Of a DNA stretch of 64,000 nucleotides, positions 39,854 to 47,280 are shown piece after piece. The notes under the pieces were generated by a model. It worked only from the letters and a program-made list of their open reading frames with translations, was not told the DNA's origin and searched no databases. The first letter of the stretch is position 1. Every line of letters starts with the position of its first letter. The DNA comes from a virus: the IMG/VR virus record IMGVR_UViG_3300031963_000006, positions 124,001 through 188,000 of that record; one strand, written 5' to 3'. The position numbers and the translations under genes are program-made.

Positions 39854-40590
39854 TAAAGAAATCTTTACAGTGGATTAAGGATAATCCAAACAGAACAATG
39901 TTCTTGGTCCCAATTATATTGGTAGCCGGAATATCAATCTCTCACGTAGTTGCATGGTACGATATCGCCAATCCAATTAATTGGGCAATTTATCTTTCAA
40001 TCGCAATCGAGGTAGGTGCGATGACAGCTCTTGTTGCGGCAACAAATAAAATAAAGGGTGGAGTTTGGTTTATGTTTGGATTGGTCACCTTAATACAAAT
40101 GATAGGTAATATTTTTTATTCGTATAAAGAAATCGATGCTAATAGTGAATTGTTCAAAGCATGGGTGGAGTTAACCTCACCACTTTGGGAGGCTTTAGGG
40201 TCCGATACGAATGATGTTATCTCACTAAAAAGATGGTTGGCGTTTTTAGAAGGGGGGTTACTTCCGATAATTTCATTAACATCATTACACTTCTTTACAA
40301 AATATGATAGTGGTAAAAAGTCTGAAGTAGTTGTTGAAGAAAAGTTTGTTGAGATAGAAAAAATAGTTGAAGTCGAAAAGATTGTAGAAGTACCGGTTGA
40401 GGTAGAAAAAATTGTTGAAAAAGTAATTGAAGTACCGGTTGAGGTTGAGAAAATTGTAGAGGTTCCTGTCGAAGTTGAAAAAATAGTTGAAAGAATAGTG
40501 GAAGTTCCGGTTGAAAATAAGTTAGATGAAGTGATTGAAGAACCAACAGAAACTGATTCACAGGTAAAAAGACTAACCTACAGAAAATAA
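39850..40590 (+). CDS. Multi-pass membrane protein with Val-Glu-Lys-Ile repeat tail
   Basis: 246 residues. About four membrane segments lie within residues 15-155 (MFLVPIILVAGISISHVV, then INWAIYLSIAIEVGAMTAL, then two more). From about 165 to 230 the tail repeats EVEKIVEVPVEVEKIVE-type units, a highly charged rod or coiled coil. The repeat is also visible in the DNA. It is four-base coupled to the previous gene and 20 bases before the amidase gene. A holin-type function is possible by context but the length and tail are unusual, so it is left unnamed. Confidence 0.75.
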   Translation: MIKKSLQWIKDNPNRTMFLVPIILVAGISISHVVAWYDIANPINWAIYLSIAIEVGAMTALVAATNKIKGGVWFMFGLVTLIQMIGNIFYSYKEIDANSELFKAWVELTSPLWEALGSDTNDVISLKRWLAFLEGGLLPIISLTSLHFFTKYDSGKKSEVVVEEKFVEIEKIVEVEKIVEVPVEVEKIVEKVIEVPVEVEKIVEVPVEVEKIVERIVEVPVENKLDEVIEEPTETDSQVKRLTYRK

Positions 40591-40605
40591 ATCACAAATT
40601 GTGAT
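40591..40605. promoter_or_regulatory. Perfect 15-base palindrome before amidase gene
   Basis: ATCACAA-A-TTGTGAT ends five bases before the amidase ATG at 40611. It could be an operator or an RNA hairpin near the start codon. The loop of one base makes an RNA hairpin strained, so a dimeric protein site is the better guess. Confidence 0.4.
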
Positions 40606-40610
40606 ATATT

Positions 40611-41216
40611 ATGATAGAAGTTATCAAATACGGTGATTTCAAGCCGACAGGTAAACAGAAGAAAAAACAACAAATTATATTACAACACACCTCAAGAAAT
40701 ATTGAGGAATATCTCCTTAGTTTGAAATATAGATTTAACGGTGGGTATAAAAAAATACCTAACTACGTTGTCAGTCGAGATGGAAAGATATTACAACTTT
40801 TAGAAAACGAATCTCACTCTAAAATATTTTCTGAAGAAAACATAAACAGAAATTCCATAATTATTTCATTGGAAAATTTGGGATGGTTAGAAAAAGAACC
40901 ATTAAATAATCAATATGTTAACTGGATTGGAGATATTTATAAGGGTGACGCTTATGAAAAAAAATGGAGAGACTATTTTTTTTGGCAACCTTATACCGAA
41001 ACTCAAATAGAATACACTGCTAAATTGTGTAGAAAAATTTTAGATGAGACAGGAATACCAAGAGAGGTTGTGGAACATAACACACGTATAAATGGAGTTG
41101 AGAAATTTAGAGGGGTAACCTCAAAAAGTAATTTCGATAGTGTTTTTACTGATTTGAGTCCGGCCTTTAATTTTGAAACATTTTTAAAATATTTGAATGA
41201 TGAACAATTCACATGA
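40611..41216 (+). CDS. Endolysin: N-acetylmuramoyl-L-alanine amidase (Amidase_2-like)
   Basis: 201 residues. The pattern of type-2 amidases can be followed: ILQHTSR with a zinc-binding His (about 26), NYVVSRDGKILQL (about 57), SIIISLENLGWL (about 84) and a late VVEHNTRING with a second zinc His (about 155). These enzymes cut the bond between MurNAc and L-Ala in peptidoglycan. No signal peptide is visible, so release would need a holin or host export. It is preceded by membrane proteins and followed by a candidate spanin pair, which supports a lysis role. Its end overlaps the next gene by 20 bases. Confidence 0.8.
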   Translation: MIEVIKYGDFKPTGKQKKKQQIILQHTSRNIEEYLLSLKYRFNGGYKKIPNYVVSRDGKILQLLENESHSKIFSEENINRNSIIISLENLGWLEKEPLNNQYVNWIGDIYKGDAYEKKWRDYFFWQPYTETQIEYTAKLCRKILDETGIPREVVEHNTRINGVEKFRGVTSKSNFDSVFTDLSPAFNFETFLKYLNDEQFT

Positions 41217-41805
41217 TGAAATTAAAAAATTATTAAAAGCTTCGAGGAGTATGCTCTCGAATAATACCATCAACGAACAGATAAGTGAGATTAAGAATAG
41301 ATATGGTATTATTACAGAACAGGGTTCGGACTTAGCGTCAGATAACATCACTAAAAAAATGAATATTGCTAAGTCTGTTGAGGATAAAATCGAAGACGAT
41401 ACTGAACCCGACAGAGATAAAAGTCAGGGTTATAGAATATCAGGGGGAATAATGGTTTTACACGGAAAAGATTCCTCAGATTTAGAATTGACAACCGACG
41501 ATAAAATCGCGTTCCAAGAAACAATGGATGAGTTTGTTAATGAGGTATCAGACTTGGTAGATTTTAATAAATTAAACGTATATCCAAACAATGTTGAATG
41601 GTCAGGAAAAATTATCGATTTTGATATTGAATTTTTCTTTTCAATAGGTGAAGACGGAGGAATGTACATTAATGGAGATATGATTAAGGCTGATGAAAAT
41701 TTTGTGGAGATGATTAATAAGTTAAAAACTTATTATGATAAGTTCAAGTCAAAATGGGCTAAAGTTTTGGCTTCACGTAAAAAAACAAATAAGGTAGAAA
41801 AATGA
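41197..41805 (+). CDS. Unknown protein between amidase and spanin genes
   Basis: 202 residues. Starts at tandem ATG codons inside the end of the amidase gene. The N-terminal 40 residues are an amphipathic helix (DEIKKLLKASRSML, NNTINEQI) reminiscent of the N-termini described for candidate internal virion proteins. The rest is acidic with an alpha/beta look (KIIDFDIEFFFSIGEDGG) and a basic C-terminus. Its last four bases overlap the next gene. The function is unknown. Confidence 0.72.
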   Translation: MMNNSHDEIKKLLKASRSMLSNNTINEQISEIKNRYGIITEQGSDLASDNITKKMNIAKSVEDKIEDDTEPDRDKSQGYRISGGIMVLHGKDSSDLELTTDDKIAFQETMDEFVNEVSDLVDFNKLNVYPNNVEWSGKIIDFDIEFFFSIGEDGGMYINGDMIKADENFVEMINKLKTYYDKFKSKWAKVLASRKKTNKVEK

Positions 41806-42149
41806 ACGAAATTTTAAAAACAGTATTGTTATTTGTTATAGTAGCTTTGGTGGGATATTCAGTTTTCTTGACTAATGGTATAAAAACTGATGTTCAATCG
41901 CACTATGATAAGATTGATAGTTTACAAATATCTATAGATTCCGCAACGGCTGTAAACTCAATGATAGACGAAAAATTACTAAAATTAGATGCCGACATAA
42001 ACAATGTGACTAACGAAATTTTGGCGGTAGACCAAACAATAAACGATATTAAAATTCAAACAAATGGTAAGGTTATTAATGTTGATAAGTATACTCATAC
42101 TGAGCTTAAAAAGTTTTTCTCAAAAAGATACAACTCAGCTGGAAATTAG
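41802..42149 (+). CDS. Candidate inner-membrane spanin (Rz-like)
   Basis: 115 residues: a single N-terminal membrane segment (residues 6-24, VLLFVIVALVGYSVFLTNG) and a periplasmic coiled coil, the usual design of i-spanins. The 3' end overlaps the next gene, which starts with a signal peptide in another frame, an Rz/Rz1-like layout. Spanins join or fuse inner and outer membranes in the last step of lysis. Sequence similarity to known spanins cannot be seen, which is normal for this fast-changing group. Confidence 0.55.
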   Translation: MNEILKTVLLFVIVALVGYSVFLTNGIKTDVQSHYDKIDSLQISIDSATAVNSMIDEKLLKLDADINNVTNEILAVDQTINDIKIQTNGKVINVDKYTHTELKKFFSKRYNSAGN

Positions 42150-42468
42150 TACTCAGACTGCACGACTGATTATAAAAGATTTAATTAAGTATGATGGATG
42201 TAAAGACGAGTTGACTCAAGCTTATATAAAAATTGGAAAGCTTGAAGAAAGAGAATCTCTTAAAGACACCATGATAACTTATTTGGAAAAGAAAGATTCA
42301 ACATACCAATTTATTATTCAACAAAAAGATGGTCAAATAGTTGAGTACGGTAAAGTAAATACAAAACTCCAAAGTGAATTGGACTCTAAGAATAAACAAT
42401 TCAAATGGTATAAACGAGGTACTATCGCAGGAGGAGTATTTCTTATACTATTACTATTAGCAATTTAA
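42064..42468 (+). CDS. Exported coiled-coil protein, candidate second spanin component
   Basis: 134 residues. The first 86 bases, which encode a signal peptide (LLMLISILILSLKSFSQ), lie inside the previous gene in another frame. A coiled coil follows, and a C-terminal membrane segment (GVFLILLLLAI) ends the protein. No lipobox Cys is present, so it is not a classic Rz1 lipoprotein; a protein with both an export signal and a C-terminal anchor is closer to a unimolecular spanin or another envelope-spanning design. The ATG at 42064 is needed to give the signal peptide. Confidence 0.58.
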   Translation: MVRLLMLISILILSLKSFSQKDTTQLEISTQTARLIIKDLIKYDGCKDELTQAYIKIGKLEERESLKDTMITYLEKKDSTYQFIIQQKDGQIVEYGKVNTKLQSELDSKNKQFKWYKRGTIAGGVFLILLLLAI

Positions 42469-42470
42469 CT

Positions 42471-42716
42471 ATGGCACTTTCAGATTCAGATAAAAAACAA
42501 ATAGAAGTTATGATTCGAAAGGAAATTAAGGATTTCATCGGAAGTAACACTATGAGACAGTATGAGGATAAGATTTTAGAATTAGTGTCTAAAGAAATCC
42601 GTAGAGGTAAACTTGAAAGTGACACTAAAGAAATAGTAATAAAAGTCTTCAGAGAGTTCTACAATTTTATGTGGTCTCAACGAGGATATTGGGAACCAAG
42701 ATTAAAAAATGCGTAA
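42471..42716 (+). CDS. Small conserved-looking phage protein, unknown function
   Basis: 81 residues, starting MALSDSDKKQIEVMIRKEIK, mostly helical and charged, with an aromatic end (FREFYNFMWSQRGYWEPRL). It begins two bases after the previous stop, and its end overlaps the next gene by eight bases. No membrane segment. Family not recognised. Confidence 0.7.
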   Translation: MALSDSDKKQIEVMIRKEIKDFIGSNTMRQYEDKILELVSKEIRRGKLESDTKEIVIKVFREFYNFMWSQRGYWEPRLKNA

Positions 42717-43644
42717 AATTAAATTAACCGAGAATATTCTCAAGCAACTTTCTTCAAAAATTTCAGACAATATTTTGTCTAATTCTAATATTATGTCAAC
42801 AAATCCTATCGAAGGAATGAAAGACATTAATGTTTTACAAAAAAAGATAGAGAGTAATGAGGAAATTGAAGAAAAATGGTCTGAAAAATACAAAAAAAGT
42901 ATAGATTGTAACAATCCCAAAGGATTTAGCCAAAAAGCCCATTGCCAAGGAAGAAAAAAGAAAGTAAAGGAAGAGATTGAAGAATCTGAAGTTAAAGACA
43001 TAAAACTGTATGACTTGGCAAAACAACATTCTAAAAGTGATTCTACTGAAAAAATTTCCAAAATATATAATATTCTCAAGAGACAACTTAAAAAAGGGAT
43101 GAAAGTTGAAATGGAACATGAGATGGGTCTTAAAAAGGCTAAGAAAATTGCAATGGACCACCTTAAGGAAGACCCAAAATATTATGATAAACTAGAGAAG
43201 ATAGAGAATAAGGAAGCGACTGGTGCAGGGGTGGCCGGAGGTTTTGTTGGACCTGTAGGATTTAATCCTGATAGTGATTTTGTTAAGAAAAGCTTTAAAG
43301 AGACTCCTAAAAAAATTGAATCAAATGAAGCCACGGGCGCTTCCTCAGCTGGCGCATATGACGCTCCTGGATTTGAAGATGTTAATATGAAAGGTAATCA
43401 TGAACGTGGTTCAGGTAAGTCGTTCAAAAAAACACAGATACCCCAAGGAAAGTTCGTTCAAGTAAAAAAGAAATGTAAAAAGTTTCCTTATTGTAATCAA
43501 GGAGATATTAAAGCTTTAAACATATTTGAAAATAACACTCTCAACAAGGTTATTAAAGATGTTAGTAAAAAGTATAACATCAGTGAACAGGTCGTTAAAA
43601 ATATTATAGAGTACGAATATAATTTGATAAAAGATAAACTATAA
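42709..43644 (+). CDS. Candidate internal virion/prohead protein, DUF5661-like region
   Basis: 311 residues, Lys- and Glu-rich. The N-terminus MRKIKLTENILKQLSSKISD is a short amphipathic helix like those of five other proteins here. Residues 66-80 carry the Cys-containing motif DCNNPKGFSQKAHC before a basic run. Around 145-170 the sequence VEMEHEMGLKKAKKIAMDHL with EDPKYYDKL matches the pattern of DUF5661. A Gly/Ala segment and two near-repeats around EATGAGVAGG and EATGASSAGAY follow. The C-terminus holds a second Cys pair and an amphipathic helix. A head-core or packaged-protein role is inferred from these features and the neighbours. Confidence 0.7.
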   Translation: MRKIKLTENILKQLSSKISDNILSNSNIMSTNPIEGMKDINVLQKKIESNEEIEEKWSEKYKKSIDCNNPKGFSQKAHCQGRKKKVKEEIEESEVKDIKLYDLAKQHSKSDSTEKISKIYNILKRQLKKGMKVEMEHEMGLKKAKKIAMDHLKEDPKYYDKLEKIENKEATGAGVAGGFVGPVGFNPDSDFVKKSFKETPKKIESNEATGASSAGAYDAPGFEDVNMKGNHERGSGKSFKKTQIPQGKFVQVKKKCKKFPYCNQGDIKALNIFENNTLNKVIKDVSKKYNISEQVVKNIIEYEYNLIKDKL

Positions 43645-43655
43645 CGTAAAAATTA

Positions 43656-43667
43656 GATATTTATAAA
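43656..43667 (+). promoter_or_regulatory. Late-type promoter motif GATATTTATAAA
   Basis: Good match to RATATTTATNA, in the 35-base gap before the next gene and 12 bases upstream of its ATG at 43680. Confidence 0.55.
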
Positions 43668-43679
43668 TAAAAAAATCGC

Positions 43680-44897
43680 ATGAAAAAGTCTTTAAACAAC
43701 TATATTAATTCGTTAGTAAATAAAATTATTAACGAAACTATTGAAGAAAGAGCTGACGAATTAGTTACAAAATTAACCGAAGGTGATAAAATGGTTTGTG
43801 AACAATGTGGTGGAGAAACGAGAGAGGGAATTTGTGAACAGTGTTCATCTGGTTCTATGAATGAAACTGATAATTTTGACTATGTTGCTGAAGAAGAGGA
43901 ATTTGGTTCAGACCCGGCAGGTATGATTGATAAATTCTGTGATACAAGTAGTGATGAATATAATAAAGCTGCTTGTAAATATCATGAAGAAAGATTTATG
44001 GGTGGTGAAGTAAGTGAAAAATTACACGGTGGGCAGAAAAAAATTGATGTTGCAGAACCTAAAGGTAAAATTACAGGTGCTGACTTCAAAAAATTAAGAA
44101 GCATGAAAAAAGAAACTGATGAAGAAGTTGAAGAAGGTAATGCTTTTACAGGCGCTTTGGCTAATGCTAAAGAAGAAGGATATGAAACTTTTGAAGTTGA
44201 TGGTAAAAAGTATAATGTTAAAGAATCTATTAGAATGACAGAAAGTGAAATGATTGATTTCATTGAAAAAATTGTTTTGCAGGAGGAGGAAAAATTAAAG
44301 TCTATGGGTAAAACTAAAGGTCTTAATGTTTATCAAAAGGCCCACACCGCTTCAGGAAAGGAAAATAAAGAATACTTACAATCTGTCGTTAAAAAAATGA
44401 AGGATTATTTGAAAGATGGTTCTAAAGGAGAATATGATATGAATCCTGAAATATTTCCAAAGGGAAACGGAGAGTTAGCTAAGATGGATAAAAAGGCTTA
44501 CACACCTTCAGATGCGGTTAAAGATTATACAGATAATTTTATAGCTGCGGGATTAGAAAATCTTGATTATGATGAAATTCATCCTAATGAGGATTGGGTT
44601 GATGACAATGTTGAGGGTTCTTCAAGAACTGGAAACAATCCTGAATGGGTAAATACAGGTAAATCTGATGTTAACAAAAAAAGAAATAAAATTAGAAAAG
44701 ACAACATGTTAGCGAAGGTTAAAAGAAAAGCTTACAATAAGTCACCACAACCAGTCGTTCAAGACACTCAAGATGGAGAAAAGGCTAATAAGATTTTGAT
44801 GAAATTGGAGTCAGTTGATGAAAAAACCACAAAACAAATAAATGAAGAGTTTGAAAGAATGAAAAATTTAATTGGTTATAATCAAAAGACTCAATAA
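43680..44897 (+). CDS. Candidate internal virion protein with zinc-ribbon-like motif
   Basis: 405 residues, strongly charged. The N-terminus MKKSLNNYINSLVNKIINE is an amphipathic helix ending at an I-N-E site; a similar unit recurs inside (MTESEMIDFIEKIVLQE, about 190). A Cys4 element, CEQCGG and CEQCSSG, lies at about 41-60, and further Cys at 85 and 95. A middle strand reads GYETFEVDGKKYNVKES. The C-terminal half resembles flexible Lys/Asp/Asn-rich phage head-core proteins and ends INEEFERMKNLIGYN. The late-type motif just upstream supports a virion role. No named family is assigned. Confidence 0.7.
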   Translation: MKKSLNNYINSLVNKIINETIEERADELVTKLTEGDKMVCEQCGGETREGICEQCSSGSMNETDNFDYVAEEEEFGSDPAGMIDKFCDTSSDEYNKAACKYHEERFMGGEVSEKLHGGQKKIDVAEPKGKITGADFKKLRSMKKETDEEVEEGNAFTGALANAKEEGYETFEVDGKKYNVKESIRMTESEMIDFIEKIVLQEEEKLKSMGKTKGLNVYQKAHTASGKENKEYLQSVVKKMKDYLKDGSKGEYDMNPEIFPKGNGELAKMDKKAYTPSDAVKDYTDNFIAAGLENLDYDEIHPNEDWVDDNVEGSSRTGNNPEWVNTGKSDVNKKRNKIRKDNMLAKVKRKAYNKSPQPVVQDTQDGEKANKILMKLESVDEKTTKQINEEFERMKNLIGYNQKTQ

Positions 44898-44929
44898 TAT
44901 ACATTAAAAATATCTTAACTATATTTTAT

Positions 44930-44948
44930 CCATAAGAGTTTCTTATGG
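44930..44948 (+). promoter_or_regulatory. Hairpin enclosing a start codon
   Basis: CCATAAGA and TCTTATGG form a perfect 8-bp inverted repeat with a three-base loop. The ATG at 44945 is part of the right arm, so in mRNA the start codon would be paired. This could damp or regulate translation of the following gene. Confidence 0.45.
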
Positions 44949-45412
44949 ATAATTTTTTTAATTACGTTACAAAACAGGTTAGCCCTGAAGAAGTTGATTT
45001 ATGGTTCAAAAGTAACAACATAATTCCTGAAAAATTGGAATTGTTCTCTGATTTTTGTAGGTCATTAAATGAGTTAATAATCGAGACTTATTTAGGAGAA
45101 ACGGATTCACCGAATGAAACAAAAGTTAATATGTCTGAAGAGGATAAGATTAATCACTTTATTTGGTGCTGGAATAAAGTCATAGATAACTTTTTAAAAG
45201 AAAACATCAAGTTCAGCAAAAAAGGAGAACACTTCGATTACATGGTTTCATTTTTCGAAGAAATATTCTACAAACAAGAAAATAAAAAAGTAAGAGATTC
45301 AGTTACTGATTTTTTTGAAGACCTTTTTGATTTGAAAACACCGTTCACCAAATCTGATTTGGACATGATAAGTACTGTCTATAAAAGTCTCGATAAAAAT
45401 ATGAATAAATAA
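44945..45412 (+). CDS. Acidic helical protein of unknown function
   Basis: 155 residues, rich in Asp, Glu, Phe and Lys and mostly helical; the pattern VTKQVSPEEVDLWFKSNNI opens a probable helical domain. No membrane segment or known motif. Its start codon lies within a predicted hairpin (44930-44948). Followed by 78 bases without a gene that end in a host-type promoter. The function is unknown. Confidence 0.72.
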   Translation: MDNFFNYVTKQVSPEEVDLWFKSNNIIPEKLELFSDFCRSLNELIIETYLGETDSPNETKVNMSEEDKINHFIWCWNKVIDNFLKENIKFSKKGEHFDYMVSFFEEIFYKQENKKVRDSVTDFFEDLFDLKTPFTKSDLDMISTVYKSLDKNMNK

Positions 45413-45468
45413 AAAAATTGTTTTTCTCTTTACTACTATCAAGGAAAAATTAATATTAATTATTATAA

Positions 45469-45476
45469 TAAATTTG
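45469..45476 (+). promoter_or_regulatory. Host-type -7 box TAAATTTG
   Basis: Matches TAnnTTTG and lies 14 bases before the ATG of the histone-like gene. No clear TTTG is found at the expected -33 distance. Confidence 0.5.
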
Positions 45477-45490
45477 TAAAAATAATTACG

Positions 45491-45673
45491 ATGGAAACTT
45501 TAGAAAAAATCAAATCACTGACAGAAGAACTGTCAATGGATGCGACCAAATTCTTCAAAGGTAATAAAAGTGCTGGGACAAGAGCTAGAAAATCTGCTCA
45601 AGAACTTAAGGCTTTGTTACAAACCTTGAGAGGTGAAATTTTGGAAGAAAGAAAAAAAACTGATAATGCTTAA
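45491..45673 (+). CDS. Hc1-type histone H1-like protein
   Basis: 60 residues with the Bacteroidota Hc1 pattern: an N-terminal helix (ETLEKIKSLTEELSMDATKF), then FKGNKSAGTRARKSAQELK and a second charged helix. Host members of this family (about 58-60 residues) are small DNA-associated proteins. Here it may bind phage DNA or alter the host nucleoid; which of these is unknown. Full length and without damage. Eight bases overlap the next gene. Confidence 0.82.
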   Translation: METLEKIKSLTEELSMDATKFFKGNKSAGTRARKSAQELKALLQTLRGEILEERKKTDNA

Positions 45674-45851
45674 TATAGATAATTTATTTTTTTTCATTTT
45701 CATTTTTTCAGTTTTAGTTGTTTTAAGAACAACAGTTAGGTTAATAGGCGCCCTGTCACAAAACTCTGAAACAAGAGTTATTAAAAGTGATAGGGAGCTT
45801 GTTATCCTCGGATTAACAATATCATACATCATAACTTACTTATTTCGATAA
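45666..45851 (+). CDS. Small membrane protein
   Basis: 61 residues from the ATG at 45666, which overlaps the histone gene's end by eight bases; the frame is open further upstream but that would bury it in the histone gene. The N-terminal segment NLFFFIFIFSVLVVL and the C-terminal ILGLTISYIITYLF are membrane spans. The function is unknown. Confidence 0.6.
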   Translation: MLNIDNLFFFIFIFSVLVVLRTTVRLIGALSQNSETRVIKSDRELVILGLTISYIITYLFR

Positions 45852-45855
45852 TCAT

Positions 45856-46287
45856 ATGAGTCTATATAAAGAATTTTCAAGTTTATTTCCTTATTTACAA
45901 TCGGTTAGGAAGTTAAAAAACTATTTAAGTTTTGATGTAAGTTTTCCTGAATCATGGAAGTTACCCAAAAAGTATGTTGAAGAGGATAAAATCCTACAAC
46001 AAGAATCACAAACACCGGGTGAAAAACTATTCTCATTTGTTTCTGAGTTTAATGAAGAAGAAGTAGAGAGAGTATCCGGAAATGTTAAAAATATTATCAA
46101 TTATAATTTGGAAAGAGAAGAAAAAGAAAGATTATTCCAATCCAAAGTTGACGAGTTAAAAAATGTATTTGAAAAACAAAGTCTAACAAATTTAAAAAAT
46201 CTCAAATTTGATATTAAGTCAACACAAACTTTAGAATTAGAAGACAATGAAGACGAGCTCAAAACAACTGCAGTGGCTACAAAGTGA
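45856..46287 (+). CDS. Unknown charged protein
   Basis: 143 residues beginning MSLYKEFSSLFPYLQSVRKL, with a folded-looking N-terminal third (FDVSFPESWKLPKKYVEED) and a long charged helix from about 80 on. No family is recognised. It is the first of three plus-strand genes that overlap end-to-start, which implies coupled translation of a set. Confidence 0.7.
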   Translation: MSLYKEFSSLFPYLQSVRKLKNYLSFDVSFPESWKLPKKYVEEDKILQQESQTPGEKLFSFVSEFNEEEVERVSGNVKNIINYNLEREEKERLFQSKVDELKNVFEKQSLTNLKNLKFDIKSTQTLELEDNEDELKTTAVATK

Positions 46288-46423
46288 AATTGAGAAGGAT
46301 AAACGAGACATTGAAAATGAAAAACTTAAGTTTATCCAACAAATTAAAAAAATAAAAAAAGAGGATGTAGTTCCTAAAAAACTGAGTCTATGGAAAAGAA
46401 TCCTGAGATTATTTATGGGATGA
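46247..46423 (+). CDS. Short coiled-coil protein overlapping both neighbours
   Basis: 58 residues. It reads MKTSSKQLQWLQSEIEKDK, a charged helix with Ile/Lys repeats, then PKKLSLWKRILRLFMG, a basic aromatic end that could touch membrane or protein. It overlaps the previous gene by 41 bases and the next by 34, both in other frames. Support comes from its filling the gap between two genes with a full reading frame and a regular heptad-like pattern. Confidence 0.6.
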   Translation: MKTSSKQLQWLQSEIEKDKRDIENEKLKFIQQIKKIKKEDVVPKKLSLWKRILRLFMG

Positions 46424-46656
46424 TAGAAAGAATGGCGTTAATTTCTGACGCTATTGATAACTTATTTATTAACGGTAGAAAAGTTATTGTTATTGAGCTT
46501 AATAAGATTGATTTTGAGGAAACCAAAAAACAATTTAAGAATGTAAGTCCTGATTTAAACCAGTTCAAAATTGATATATCAGGAGTTGAATTTATCTTTA
46601 TTTTGGATGAGTTGTTGAATGTCTCTGAAGATAAGTCCGAGGAAACCCTTGGGTAA
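46390..46656 (+). CDS. Unknown small protein
   Basis: 88 residues, starting MEKNPEIIYGMIERMALISD, with an alpha/beta pattern (VIVIELNKIDF and VEFIFILDELL strands). No motif is recognised. It overlaps the previous small gene, and its 3' end overlaps that of the convergent minus-strand gene by 59 bases. Confidence 0.66.
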   Translation: MEKNPEIIYGMIERMALISDAIDNLFINGRKVIVIELNKIDFEETKKQFKNVSPDLNQFKIDISGVEFIFILDELLNVSEDKSEETLG

Positions 46657-47239
46657 CCAAAATATCATATAAGTATTTCCTATGGATTGTTGAGTAATCT
46701 TTTACTAATATACAATCGTTTTTGTTTGTTTTTCTTAAGTATTGACCTAAATCGTCCAAAAACCTATCAGCATCTGAGTTATTCTTAAAAGTGAATAAAT
46801 TGTAACTCTCATCTATTTGAACCACAATCTTATTATTTAATTTAGATATCATCTTGATACCGACCACCGAAAGATATTTTCTAACAAAATCTTTAGAGTT
46901 TATTTTCTTTTTAGTTTGATAGTCTAAAAATTCTTCCTCAATTTCAAATGAAATTATTTTACTGATAGTAAATTCATCATCATCTAAATCAACTTTGATT
47001 TGCCTGCCGAGCTCATCTTTGATGAATATTTTATCATTCTTTGAACTTTTTCTTTCTAATATTGCAAGTTCATAAAATGAGGGATTACCGTTTTCATATT
47101 TAACTGGGAAAATAACATTATTAGATTCATCAATAAGACTTTTGAACTTAGTATTTGTTTTTTTATAAGTTTTAAACTTATTGATTATTTTCTTTTTTAC
47201 TTTATTTTTGAATAAAACAATTTGGAAATTATAGTCCAT
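46598..47239 (-). CDS. Unknown protein on minus strand
   Basis: 213 residues, Lys/Asp/Ile-rich, mixed alpha/beta; starts MDYNFQIVLFKNKVKKKIIN. No known domain, signal peptide or membrane segment is visible. It stands alone on the minus strand between plus-strand runs and is convergent with the small gene at 46390, with a 59-base 3' overlap. No terminator is visible between them. Its function is unknown. Confidence 0.72.
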   Translation of the reverse strand: MDYNFQIVLFKNKVKKKIINKFKTYKKTNTKFKSLIDESNNVIFPVKYENGNPSFYELAILERKSSKNDKIFIKDELGRQIKVDLDDDEFTISKIISFEIEEEFLDYQTKKKINSKDFVRKYLSVVGIKMISKLNNKIVVQIDESYNLFTFKNNSDADRFLDDLGQYLRKTNKNDCILVKDYSTIHRKYLYDILVTQGFPRTYLQRHSTTHPK

Positions 47240-47280
47240 ACTAAATAATAAGAATCATTAAATAATATTAAATATTGATT

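Noticed and set aside
40591-40605. CRP/FNR-type binding site
   Set aside because: The half-sites are in reversed order and the spacing is wrong for CRP.
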